DNA of 6,592 bases from Flavobacteriales bacterium (GTDB lineage: Bacteria > Bacteroidota > Bacteroidia > Flavobacteriales_D > Cryomorphaceae), in NCBI GenBank assembly GCA_020200995.1, contig JAIVHQ010000253.1, forward strand, positions 2,193 to 8,784. Direction: 5' to 3'. The notes beneath the pieces were generated by a model. It was not told the origin of the DNA, made no database searches, and saw nothing but the letters and a program-made list of their open reading frames with translations. The position numbers and the translations under genes were made by a program. This document shows, piece after piece, positions 1 through 5,903 of this stretch (positions are counted from its first letter, which is position 1; each line of letters begins with the position of its first letter).

Positions 1-453
1 GAATTTATGGTGGGCTTTTGTGCTCTTGGCCGGGGCGTGCAGATGCACACGGTCTGAAAAAGTGCTCAAGCCCACAGCATCGCGCTGCCGGCGCATCATT
101 TCCGTAAGGGCGGCAGCGGCATACACCGAAAAGGTGAGCTTGCTGTGCGCATCGTCGCCATCGGGCTCGGGGTAGCGCATGGAGGTAGAAATATCGAGCA
201 GTATCCGGCACCGCAGGTTGGTCTCCTCCTCGTAGCGCTTTACAAAAAGCTTGTCCGTTTTGGCGTAGAGCTTCCAGTCTATGTGGCGCGTGCTCTCGCC
301 CGTGTTGTAGAGGCGGTGCTCGGCAAACTCGACCGAAAAGCCGTGAAACGGACTCTTGTGGAGCCCCGTGATAAATCCTTCAACCACCTGCTTTGCGAGA
401 AATTCGAGGTGGGTGAGGTTTTGGTATTTTTTGCGATCGATGTTCAATGCCAT
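1..453 (-). CDS. DUF58 domain protein, N-terminal 151 residues (cut by window edge)
   Basis: The frame is open from an ATG at 453 down to base 1 with no stop, so the C-terminal part lies outside the window. The visible 151 residues match the DUF58 family. The stretch around residues 35-62 carries the family's FxGFSVEFAEHR and TRHIDWK signatures (R56, D59, W60). A von Willebrand A-type metal site (MIDAS) of the DxSxS form follows at D87, S89 and S91 in LLDISTSM, with a downstream TFSD at 131-134. Full-length relatives in Bacteroidota are, from memory, about 290 residues, so roughly half is seen. No signal peptide or membrane segment is visible, which suggests a cytoplasmic protein. The biochemical function of DUF58 proteins is not established; many sit beside MoxR-type ATPases, but none is visible here. 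The gene follows trxA on the same strand, separated by a terminator. The family call is strong; any function would be guesswork. Confidence 0.9.
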   Translation of the reverse strand, partial: MALNIDRKKYQNLTHLEFLAKQVVEGFITGLHKSPFHGFSVEFAEHRLYNTGESTRHIDWKLYAKTDKLFVKRYEEETNLRCRILLDISTSMRYPEPDGDDAHSKLTFSVYAAAALTEMMRRQRDAVGLSTFSDRVHLHAPAKSTKAHHKF

Positions 454-458
454 AGGCT

Positions 459-466
459 CAAAATTA
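459..466 (-). promoter_or_regulatory. Candidate -7 box (TAATTTTG) for the DUF58 gene
   Basis: Read on the minus strand, these bases are TAATTTTG, an exact match to the Bacteroidota -7 consensus TAnnTTTG. The box ends only six bases before the ATG at 453, so a transcript starting here would be leaderless or nearly so. There is no TTG at the usual 17-23 bases upstream, so the -33 half is missing. Support comes from the intrinsic terminator at 540-567 just upstream, after which the gene needs some promoter of its own. Confidence 0.3.
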
Positions 467-539
467 CGAAGAAAAGGTGAAGCGGTGGTTTCGTTTGGCC
501 TCACCGCACTTGCGTCAAATCTGAGCGAGTTTTCCCAAC

Positions 540-567
540 AAAAAAAAGCACCCCGAAGGATGCCTTT
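540..567 (-). terminator. Intrinsic terminator after trxA
   Basis: On the minus strand a six-base-pair stem, GCATCC with GGGTGC (one G-T pair), closes on a TTCG tetraloop at 554-557 and is followed directly by eight T residues (547-540). AAAG upstream can pair with part of the T run and lengthen the stem. It lies 25 bases after the trxA stop codon. This is a textbook Rho-independent terminator and should end the dnaE/trxA transcript before the DUF58 gene. Confidence 0.88.
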
Positions 568-591
568 CAATCTTTAATTTTTGCGTCGCAA

Positions 592-909
592 TTACATCTG
601 CGAGTCGAGCTTCCCGGTCAATATGTTCTTAGGAACCGCACCCACAGACTTGTCTACCACTTCTCCGTTTTTCAAAAACAGAATGGTGGGTATGTTGCGA
701 ATGCCGTACTTGGCACTGATGCCGGGGTTCTCATCCACATTTACTTTGCCGATCACGGCCTTACCGTCATAATCATTTGAAATTTCCTCGACGATGGGAC
801 CTACCATGCGACATGGGCCGCACCACTCCGCCCAAAAATCCACCAATACGGGTTTGTCGGATTTTAATGCGAGCTCGTCAAAGTTTGCTTCTGTGAATTC
901 TACTGCCAT
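592..909 (-). CDS. trxA: Thioredoxin
   Basis: This is a complete 105-residue protein, the normal length for a classical single-domain thioredoxin. The redox centre WCGPC is at 29-33 (C30 and C33). The buried aspartate that assists it is D24, the cis-proline loop is IPT at 73-75 (P74), and the conserved glycine of the last strand region is G90. There is no signal peptide, so it acts in the cytoplasm, where it would be reduced by thioredoxin reductase and in turn reduce protein disulfides, for example in ribonucleotide reductase or peroxiredoxins. The ATG at 909 is preceded by an A-rich stretch rather than a Shine-Dalgarno sequence, as is usual in Bacteroidota. The gene lies 85 bases downstream of dnaE on the same strand and may be read through from it. 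It is closed by the terminator at 540-567. Confidence 0.97.
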   Translation of the reverse strand: MAVEFTEANFDELALKSDKPVLVDFWAEWCGPCRMVGPIVEEISNDYDGKAVIGKVNVDENPGISAKYGIRNIPTILFLKNGEVVDKSVGAVPKNILTGKLDSQM

Positions 910-935
910 TTTCTTTGTGTTTTAATTTTTTGCCT

Positions 936-979
936 GCACAAGTTACAATTGCTTTTCCAATCAGGAAAAATGCTTGTGC
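936..979. repeat. Two-tier hairpin between dnaE and trxA
   Basis: Outer arms GCACAAG (936-942) and CTTGTGC (973-979) are perfectly complementary over seven bases. Inside them a second stem pairs TTTTCC (953-958) with GGAAAA (964-969) around a five-base loop. No T run follows on either strand, so it is not an intrinsic terminator. It occupies half of the 85-base dnaE-trxA spacer and could be an mRNA processing or stability element, or a leader structure for trxA. The pairing is seen directly; the role is inference. Confidence 0.5.
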
Positions 980-989
980 TAAGAATACA

Positions 990-997
990 CAAAATTA
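990..997 (-). promoter_or_regulatory. Possible -7 box for trxA overlapping the dnaE stop codon
   Basis: The minus strand reads TAATTTTG here, a perfect TAnnTTTG match whose TAA is also the dnaE stop codon. A transcript from it would give trxA a leader of about 75 nt containing the hairpin at 936-979. No TTG is found at the expected -33 spacing, so the match may be chance. Confidence 0.2.
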
Positions 998-3900
998 GCT
1001 ATTGAGGGCGTACCGCACTTCACTCATCGCATCTAATTGGCTTATCGTTTCATTGGATAAATCTATTTTCATGGAACGCGAAGGCATGCGAATGCTCAGT
1101 TTTCGCATGGGGTCGAGCACGCGAAACTCCACGGGACAGGAGTTTCCGTTCTTTTGCTTACCGACCAGACCGACCAGTTTCTCGAGCAAACCGTTATTAA
1201 GGTCATCGAGGCGCACTTCCAGCGTCACTTTTCGTGTTTGCTTTTGACGCAAGTCGTTCAGCAATTCCATCTTGTGGATCTTAAACTCGAGTTCCTCCGT
1301 CTTGCTCCACTGCCGGGGCTGCACCTTTCCACGCACGAATAAAAATGCGCCGGGGAGCAGAAAATGCTTCATTTTCAAATAATCTTCACCGAAAAGGAAG
1401 AATTTCGAAACATCCGCGAAGTCTTCGAGCTCAAAACTCCCGAAAGGTTTACCGGTTTTCGTGGTGCGGTGCTCCACGCTGCTCACCATCCCCGGAAGGG
1501 CCAGTTCCTTGCCCTTGATGTCTTCCAACTTCTGCAGGTTGGCGAGCCTGCCGTTGCTAAAATTTTCAATTTCCAGCCTGAAATCGTCGAGAGGGTGGGC
1601 TGAAATGTAAATCCCCACCACTTCCTTCTCCCTGCGGAGCTGGTCCTGGTTGCCCCAAGGTTCCACGGGAGGCGCTTCAGGCGTTTGCACTTCGATAGCC
1701 ATGGCATCGCCGAAAAGATCGGGCGGGGCATCGGCGGCGGTTTGCATGGCACTGCCGAATTTCACGAGCTGCTCTATGAAGAGCTGGCCGTTGTTGCCCA
1801 CCGGAGCTAAATACTGCGCTCGGTGAATGCCTTCAAAACAGTCAAAAGCACCGGCGAGAACGAGGCCCTCCATCACGCGCTTGTTGCACTGTCGCAAATC
1901 GACGCGGCGCACAAAGTTATACACATCCTTGAATGGTCCGTTGGCGTCGCGCTCGGCCACGATGGCGCGCACGGCGCCCTCTCCCACCCCTTTGATGGCG
2001 GCGAGTCCGAAGCGGATTTCATCATTTTCGTTGACCGTAAATTTCAGGTTCGACTCGTTCACACTCGGCCCGAGCACGGGCGAACCCATCCGTCGGCATT
2101 CCTCCATAAAGAAGGTCACCGACTTGATGTCGTTCATATTATTGCTGAGCACCGAAGCCATGTATGCCGCGGGATAATTGGCCTTGAGATAGGCCGTCTG
2201 GAATGCCACCAGCGCATAGCAAGTCGAATGCGACTTATTAAAGGCGTAGCTCGCAAAAGCCTCCCAGTCTTTCCAAACCTTCTCGGCTATTTTGCGGTCG
2301 TGGCCATTGGACTCGCACCCGTCCAGAAATTTGGGCTTGAGGGTTTCCAGCAGGGCAAAAATCTTTTTCCCCATCGCTTTTCGCAGCACGTCGGCCTCGC
2401 CTTTGGTAAAGCCCGCCAGTTTTTGCGAAAGCAACATCACCTGCTCCTGGTACACGGTGATTCCGTAGGTCTCTTTAAGGTACTCTTCGCTGGCTTCGAG
2501 GTCGTAAGTGATGTCCTCGAGGCCGTGCTTGCGCCGAATAAAGCTGGGAATGTACTCCATAGGCCCCGGTCGGTACAGGGCGTTCATTGCAATGAGGTCG
2601 TCAAAGGCCGTGGGCTTCAGCTCCTTCATGTGGGCCTGCATACCGGGACTTTCGTACTGGAATATCCCGACGGTATCGCCGCGCTGGAAGAGCTCATAGG
2701 TCTTTTCGTCGTCGAGGGGAATTTCGTCGGGGTCGATATCAACGTTGTACCTCTCTTTGGCAATAGCGATGGCATCCTTGATCAGGGTGAGGGTCTTCAA
2801 CCCGAGGAAGTCCATCTTGAGCAGGCCGGCATCCTCCACCACGGAGTTGTCGAACTGGGTGCACCACATGTCGCTGTCCTTGGCGAGGGCCACGGGCACA
2901 AAATCCGTAATGTCGTCGGGGGTGATGATCACCCCGCAGGCGTGGATGCCCGTGTTGCGAACCGATCCCTCGATGGCGCGGGCCTGATTGACCACTTCGG
3001 CTTCGAGTCCCGTGCCTTCAGAAAGTCTGATCAGCTCTTTGGCGCCCTGGATCTCCGTATCCCTCAGCTTGGCTTTCATGGTCTTTTCGTCCATGGCAAA
3101 GAGCTTGCGGAGTGTGATCATGTTGGGAATCAGCTTGGCAATGCGGTCGGTATCGCCGAGGGGGAGCTCCATCACGCGGCCTGCATCGCGCACGCTCGAT
3201 TTGGCGGCCATGGTGCCGTAGGTGATGATTTGTGCCACCTGATTTGCGCCGTACTTATCGATCACGTAGTCGATGACCCGCTGCCGTCCTTCATCGTCAA
3301 AGTCGATGTCGATGTCAGGAAGCGACACACGGTCGGGGTTGAGAAAACGCTCAAAAAGCAGGTCGTACTTGATGGGATCCACATTGGTAATCCCGGTGCA
3401 ATAGGCCACAGCCGAGCCGGCAGCCGAACCCCTTCCCGGACCCACCGAGACATCTCGGCGGCGCGCCTCGGCGCAAAAATCCTGGACGATCAGAAAGTAA
3501 CCGGGGTAACCGGTGCGAGCGATGGTCTCCAGCTCAAAGTCCAGCCGTTCTCTGATTTCGTCGGTGATTTCGGGGTAGCGCTTTGCGGCGCCTTCGTAGG
3601 TCAAGTGGCGGAGGTAGGCGTTTTCACCGCGCTTTCCGCCGTCGTCATTATCGGCGGTGTCCAGAAATTCGTCGGGGATACCGAATTTCGGCAGGAGCAC
3701 ATCGCGCTGCAATTCGTAGCGTTCGATCTTGCCGAGTATCTCACCCACCGTGCTGATGGCCTCGGGCAGGTCGGCGAAGAGTTTCTTCATCTCATCGCCG
3801 CTCTTGAAGTAGAACTCCTCGTTGCCTTCGGGCATTCCGTAACGGTATTCGCGGCCGCGCTTCCCGATGTATTTTCGGGGTTTGTGCACCGACTCGGCAT

Positions 3901-5281
3901 CGCGCACACAGAGCAGTACATCGTGGGTTTTGACGTCGCTCTTTTCGGTGTAGAAAGTGGTGTTGGCAGCGAAGTATTTCACGCCGTGCCTTTCGGCAAA
4001 TTTGAGGAGCGTTTCGTTCACCACATCTTCCTCGTCGATGCCGTGGCGGTTGAGTTCCACGTAAAAGTCGTCGCCGAACTGCTCCTTCCACCACAGGAAA
4101 GCCTCTTCGGCCTGGGTTTCACCCACGTTGAGGATAAGATTGGGCACCTCGCCAAAGAGTCCGCCCGTGGTTGCAATGATATCGCCCGAATATTGCTTCA
4201 GCACTTCCTTGTCGATGCGGGGCACGTAATAAAAACCTTCAGTATAGGCCACGGAAGCCAACTTGGCGAGGTTGTGGTAGCCGCGTTTGTTCCTGGCCAG
4301 GAGAACGGTTTGGTTGCCGTTGTCCTGTCGTGATTTGTCTTTGCGGTCGGCGCAGACATTGAATTCGCAGCCCACCACCGGGGTGATATCGGCCTTTAGC
4401 GCGTCCCGTACGAAGTGGAATGCCGCCATCATGTTGCCGAAATCGGTCATGGCCACGGCGGGCATTTCCAGTTCCTTTGCTTTCTCAACCAGCTGCTTTA
4501 TCGAGCTCGTGCTCTGCAAAATCGAAAACTGCGTGTGGCAGTGCAGGTGGGCAAATGGAAGTTCTTGGATGGCGGAGATGTCCGCTTTTTTGGCATCCCT
4601 GAGGTCGGTGGCGTTCTCGGGGCCCAGTTCTGTTTTGGCAAAATTGGCTTCCGCCAAATCGGGGGCCTCGTACTTGACTTTGTGCGGCTCGGCGATTTCA
4701 CTCACCTTGGCCACGCCTTGAGTCAGGAGCCCGAAAAAACAACGCGCCGTGGCGTCTACGTCGTAGGCCGCATCGTGGGCATCGCCGAAACCCTCACCGA
4801 AGAGCTTAGTGTGGAGTTCGGTGAGCGTAGGCCATTTGAAACGTCCGCCGCGACCGCCGGGAATGGCGCAAAAATCGGTGCTGATCTCCTTGGTGTCGAG
4901 CTTAACCATTTCGGCCACGGGATAGGGCTGTCCGAGTCGGTGGTTTTCCGCCCCGAGCACGTTGATGTCGAACTCTACATTGTGGCCAACGGCGTATTTG
5001 GCTCGTGCACGATCCGCTTCAAAAAGGGCGAGCACTTCCGCCAGGGGAATCCCGTCTGCCTGTGCCCGCTCGGTGGTAATGCCGTGTACCTTTACGGTGT
5101 TGTAAGGAATGGTGTATCCGTCCGGGATTACGATGTGGCTCTGCGCCGAAATCAGCTGCCCGTCCGCGCCGTGGAGCTGCCATGCCAGCTGCACCATTCG
5201 GGGCCAATTGTCTGAATCGGTGATCGGTGCGTTGTAGTCTTTGGGAAAGCCGGTGGTCTCGGTGTCGAATATAATGAACAT
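995..5281 (-). CDS. dnaE: DNA polymerase III alpha subunit with fused N-terminal DEDDh exonuclease
   Basis: The product is the replicative C-family DNA polymerase, 1428 residues from the ATG at 5281. The frame could be opened from a TTG at 5308, but that codon is part of the promoter box, and the ATG directly precedes the exonuclease strand MFIIFDTETTGF. Residues 1 to about 186 are a DnaQ-like DEDDh proofreading domain with DxE (D6, E8), HNxxFD (N101, D105) and HDAAYD (H169, D174). A linker of roughly 55 residues leads to the PHP domain starting with HLHCHTQFS (H245, H247, H249). The polymerase core has GPGRGSAAGS (614-623), PDIDIDF with D656, D658 and D660, and the third catalytic aspartate D824 in KMDFLGL. 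It also has NALYRPGPM (900-908) and the YAFNKSHSTCYA fingers motif (from 1012). A helix-hairpin-helix region lies near 1089-1111, a PPDLFG clamp-motif-like site at 1186-1191, and an OB fold around 1259-1341, followed by a C-terminal domain. Without the exonuclease and linker the length equals E. coli DnaE (about 1160). It acts in the replisome with the clamp and clamp loader. Confidence 0.97.
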   Translation of the reverse strand: MFIIFDTETTGFPKDYNAPITDSDNWPRMVQLAWQLHGADGQLISAQSHIVIPDGYTIPYNTVKVHGITTERAQADGIPLAEVLALFEADRARAKYAVGHNVEFDINVLGAENHRLGQPYPVAEMVKLDTKEISTDFCAIPGGRGGRFKWPTLTELHTKLFGEGFGDAHDAAYDVDATARCFFGLLTQGVAKVSEIAEPHKVKYEAPDLAEANFAKTELGPENATDLRDAKKADISAIQELPFAHLHCHTQFSILQSTSSIKQLVEKAKELEMPAVAMTDFGNMMAAFHFVRDALKADITPVVGCEFNVCADRKDKSRQDNGNQTVLLARNKRGYHNLAKLASVAYTEGFYYVPRIDKEVLKQYSGDIIATTGGLFGEVPNLILNVGETQAEEAFLWWKEQFGDDFYVELNRHGIDEEDVVNETLLKFAERHGVKYFAANTTFYTEKSDVKTHDVLLCVRDAESVHKPRKYIGKRGREYRYGMPEGNEEFYFKSGDEMKKLFADLPEAISTVGEILGKIERYELQRDVLLPKFGIPDEFLDTADNDDGGKRGENAYLRHLTYEGAAKRYPEITDEIRERLDFELETIARTGYPGYFLIVQDFCAEARRRDVSVGPGRGSAAGSAVAYCTGITNVDPIKYDLLFERFLNPDRVSLPDIDIDFDDEGRQRVIDYVIDKYGANQVAQIITYGTMAAKSSVRDAGRVMELPLGDTDRIAKLIPNMITLRKLFAMDEKTMKAKLRDTEIQGAKELIRLSEGTGLEAEVVNQARAIEGSVRNTGIHACGVIITPDDITDFVPVALAKDSDMWCTQFDNSVVEDAGLLKMDFLGLKTLTLIKDAIAIAKERYNVDIDPDEIPLDDEKTYELFQRGDTVGIFQYESPGMQAHMKELKPTAFDDLIAMNALYRPGPMEYIPSFIRRKHGLEDITYDLEASEEYLKETYGITVYQEQVMLLSQKLAGFTKGEADVLRKAMGKKIFALLETLKPKFLDGCESNGHDRKIAEKVWKDWEAFASYAFNKSHSTCYALVAFQTAYLKANYPAAYMASVLSNNMNDIKSVTFFMEECRRMGSPVLGPSVNESNLKFTVNENDEIRFGLAAIKGVGEGAVRAIVAERDANGPFKDVYNFVRRVDLRQCNKRVMEGLVLAGAFDCFEGIHRAQYLAPVGNNGQLFIEQLVKFGSAMQTAADAPPDLFGDAMAIEVQTPEAPPVEPWGNQDQLRREKEVVGIYISAHPLDDFRLEIENFSNGRLANLQKLEDIKGKELALPGMVSSVEHRTTKTGKPFGSFELEDFADVSKFFLFGEDYLKMKHFLLPGAFLFVRGKVQPRQWSKTEELEFKIHKMELLNDLRQKQTRKVTLEVRLDDLNNGLLEKLVGLVGKQKNGNSCPVEFRVLDPMRKLSIRMPSRSMKIDLSNETISQLDAMSEVRYALNS

Positions 5282-5305
5282 GGGCGGTGCGGGATTTTGA
5301 ACCTT

Positions 5306-5313
5306 CAAATTTA
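5306..5313 (-). promoter_or_regulatory. dnaE promoter, -7 box TAAATTTG
   Basis: The minus strand reads TAAATTTG, an exact match to the Bacteroidota -7 consensus TAnnTTTG. It lies 24 bases upstream of the ATG at 5281, leaving a leader of about 15-20 nt. The -33 region is A-rich but has no TTG at 17-23 bases, so it is a partial match. The box includes the TTG codon at 5306-5308 that could otherwise be taken as the gene start, which argues for the downstream ATG. Confidence 0.55.
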
Positions 5314-5394
5314 CCTGATTTCAACCGTTTTTTTGCGCTGTGTTGATAAGAAATGAAAAACGGCTCGCGCAATTTGAGCTCACTGGTTTTCAGC

Positions 5395-5416
5395 AAAAAA
5401 TCAGGGTTTTCCCTGA
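5395..5416 (-). terminator. Minus-strand intrinsic terminator upstream of dnaE
   Basis: On the minus strand TCAGGG, an AAAA loop and CCCTGA form a perfect six-pair stem (5416-5401), followed at once by six T residues (5400-5395). On the plus strand no T run follows, so it is directional. It ends whatever is transcribed leftward across 5417-5900 and lies about 80 bases before the dnaE promoter box, keeping read-through away from dnaE. Confidence 0.75.
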
Positions 5417-5545
5417 GGGGAATTTAGAGATGGAATCATTAACTTTAGCAAGTGCTCAGAGTAGAGATTTAATCTCGAGAGCCTAAGAAACTTTAAACAT
5501 TACCAAGAATTCGATGCTTACAACCCGATGACTAAAACGACCAAT
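5417..5545. other. Foldable non-coding segment between two terminators; possible small RNA
   Basis: The segment lies between the minus-strand terminator at 5395-5416 and the bidirectional one at 5546-5578. Its centre folds into a three-tier stem: 5444-5448 with 5483-5487, 5454-5457 (GCTC) with 5479-5482 (GAGC), and 5464-5468 (GAGAT) with 5472-5476 (ATCTC) around a TTA loop. Read rightward, it also holds an 18-codon frame at 5430-5486 (MESLTLASAQSRDLISRA) that spans the stem, as a leader peptide would, but no gene follows the terminator. Read leftward, a weak TTG-N18-TAATGTTT promoter-like arrangement near 5501-5529 would give an RNA of about 95-100 nt ending at 5395. Neither orientation has a consensus promoter, and I recognise no known RNA family. 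Confidence 0.22.
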
Positions 5546-5578
5546 AAAAAACCGCTGCTGCCTAAGCAGTGGTTTTTT
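5546..5578. terminator. Long bidirectional terminator hairpin
   Basis: AAAAAACC (5546-5553) pairs with GGTTTTTT (5571-5578), then a G-T pair (5554/5570), then CTGCT (5555-5559) with AGCAG (5565-5569), closing on a five-base loop. This gives 14 pairs with A6/T6 ends, so it has the stem plus T run of an intrinsic terminator on both strands. Rightward it would end the candidate RNA of 5417-5545. Leftward it is the first terminator met after the lipoprotein stop codon, some 325 bases further on. Confidence 0.7.
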
Positions 5579-5623
5579 GCTGGTGTGTGGCCGTCCATAA
5601 AGTCCGCTATCTACCTTGCACTT

Positions 5624-5671
5624 GTTCTAAAAACAATCATCGACTAATGTCAACTCATTGCTTTTTAGAAC
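5624..5671. repeat. 48-nt hairpin, 14-pair stem with one bulge
   Basis: GTTCTAAAAA (5624-5633) is the perfect complement of TTTTTAGAAC (5662-5671). Past a single bulged C (5661), CAAT (5634-5637) pairs with ATTG (5657-5660), leaving a 19-base loop that contains a small GAC/GTC pairing. The stem is AT-rich and lacks a GC clamp, so it is unlikely to terminate transcription. The left arm also matches the inverted copy at 5885-5903. Confidence 0.55.
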
Positions 5672-5681
5672 TGCATGCGCC

Positions 5682-5709
5682 CATGCCTTTGGCTTGGTCT
5701 AAGGAGTTG
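5682..5709 (+). repeat. Degenerate direct repeat, copy A
   Basis: This 28-base unit matches 5798-5825 at 23 of 28 positions with no gaps; the best part is GGCTTGGTCTAAGGAGTTG. A shorter, poorer relative, CTTGTTCTAA, lies at 5621-5630. No further copies were found by eye elsewhere in the window. Confidence 0.5.
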
Positions 5710-5797
5710 CCTATCGAACTTTATGATCCGGCCACTTGATTGTACCGGAAAACTCCGATTAAAGTCTGCTTTTAAGGTCCGTTATCGTGCCTTCGGT

Positions 5798-5825
5798 CAT
5801 GCTTGCGGCTTGATCTAAGGAATTG
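5798..5825 (+). repeat. Degenerate direct repeat, copy B
   Basis: Partner of copy A, with starts 116 bases apart. The core reads GGCTTGATCTAAGGAATTG, differing from A at two of these 19 positions. The similarity is confined to about 28 bases, so it is not a tandem duplication of the whole interval. Confidence 0.5.
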
Positions 5826-5884
5826 ATCTTCTAGCTACATCATTTTCGACTTATATAAAGCAGACACCTTACTGAATGACAAAA

Positions 5885-5903
5885 GATTGTTTGTCCTTAG
5901 AAC
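5885..5903 (-). repeat. Inverted relative of the TCTAAGGA repeats at the end of the lipoprotein gene
   Basis: On the minus strand the sequence reads GTTCTAAGGACAAACAATC. It shares GTTCTAA and AACAATC with 5624-5638 (GTTCTAAAAACAATC) in opposite orientation, and TCTAAGGA with repeats A and B. The two inverted copies bracket a segment of about 280 bp (5624-5903), as the ends of a small non-autonomous element might. I see no target-site duplication. Its last base is also the first base of the lipoprotein stop codon. Confidence 0.35.

Larger units (their letters stand above)
5579..5902. other. Intergenic stretch without a convincing gene, filled with short repeats
   Basis: These 324 bases carry no reading frame longer than about 47 codons and no promoter box. 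The only frames are overlapping micro-ORFs: 5528-5647 starts inside the terminator hairpin, 5647-5739 overlaps its stop as TAATG, and 5675-5818 overlaps that one in another frame. They look like chance. What stands out is repetition: direct repeats, an AT-rich hairpin and an inverted copy (listed separately), plus AAAGTCCGCTATC (5599-5611) recurring as AAGGTCCGTTATC (5774-5786). Further small inverted repeats are GCATG/CATGC (5673-5686) and TCCGG/CCGGA (5727-5749). Decayed repeat-type DNA or a structured transcript both fit. Confidence 0.5.

Noticed and set aside
1823..4333. 836-codon open frame on the plus strand, opposite dnaE
   Set aside because: It uses exactly the same triplet boundaries as dnaE, so its stops could only come from TTA, CTA or TCA codons in dnaE. 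Its openness shows that dnaE avoids those three codons there. The translation has no recognisable domain, while the minus strand encodes every DnaE motif in order.
4415..5215. 266-codon plus-strand open frame opposite the dnaE exonuclease region
   Set aside because: Antisense shadow in the same codon register (4415 and 1823 share phase with dnaE codons). It shows no domain, and the minus strand carries the DEDDh motifs.
5303..5308. TTG at 5308 as the dnaE start codon
   Set aside because: It lies within the TAAATTTG promoter box, and an ATG directly before the exonuclease fold is a better start.
5528..5818. Micro-ORFs of 39, 30 and 47 codons, two overlapping as TAATG, one ending in a hydrophobic stretch
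   Set aside because: The first 17 codons of the first frame are the terminator hairpin. Frames of this length are expected by chance, they overlap in different frames, and none resembles a known protein.
5417..5900. tmRNA, RNase P RNA, SRP RNA, tRNA or a known riboswitch
   Set aside because: None of the conserved cores I know for these families could be found. AAAGTCCG at 5599 faintly recalls the RNase P P4 strand but stands alone. CCGATGAC near 5525 does not match the hammerhead CUGAUGA core.
5599..5903. Integron attC sites or a CRISPR array
   Set aside because: No RYYYAAC/GTTRRRY core pairs are present. The repeats are degenerate, few and irregularly spaced, with no integrase or cas gene nearby.
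5885..5903. Hairpin GACAAA/TTTGTC just after the lipoprotein stop as its terminator
   Set aside because: The stem is short and AT-rich and no T run follows on the minus strand.
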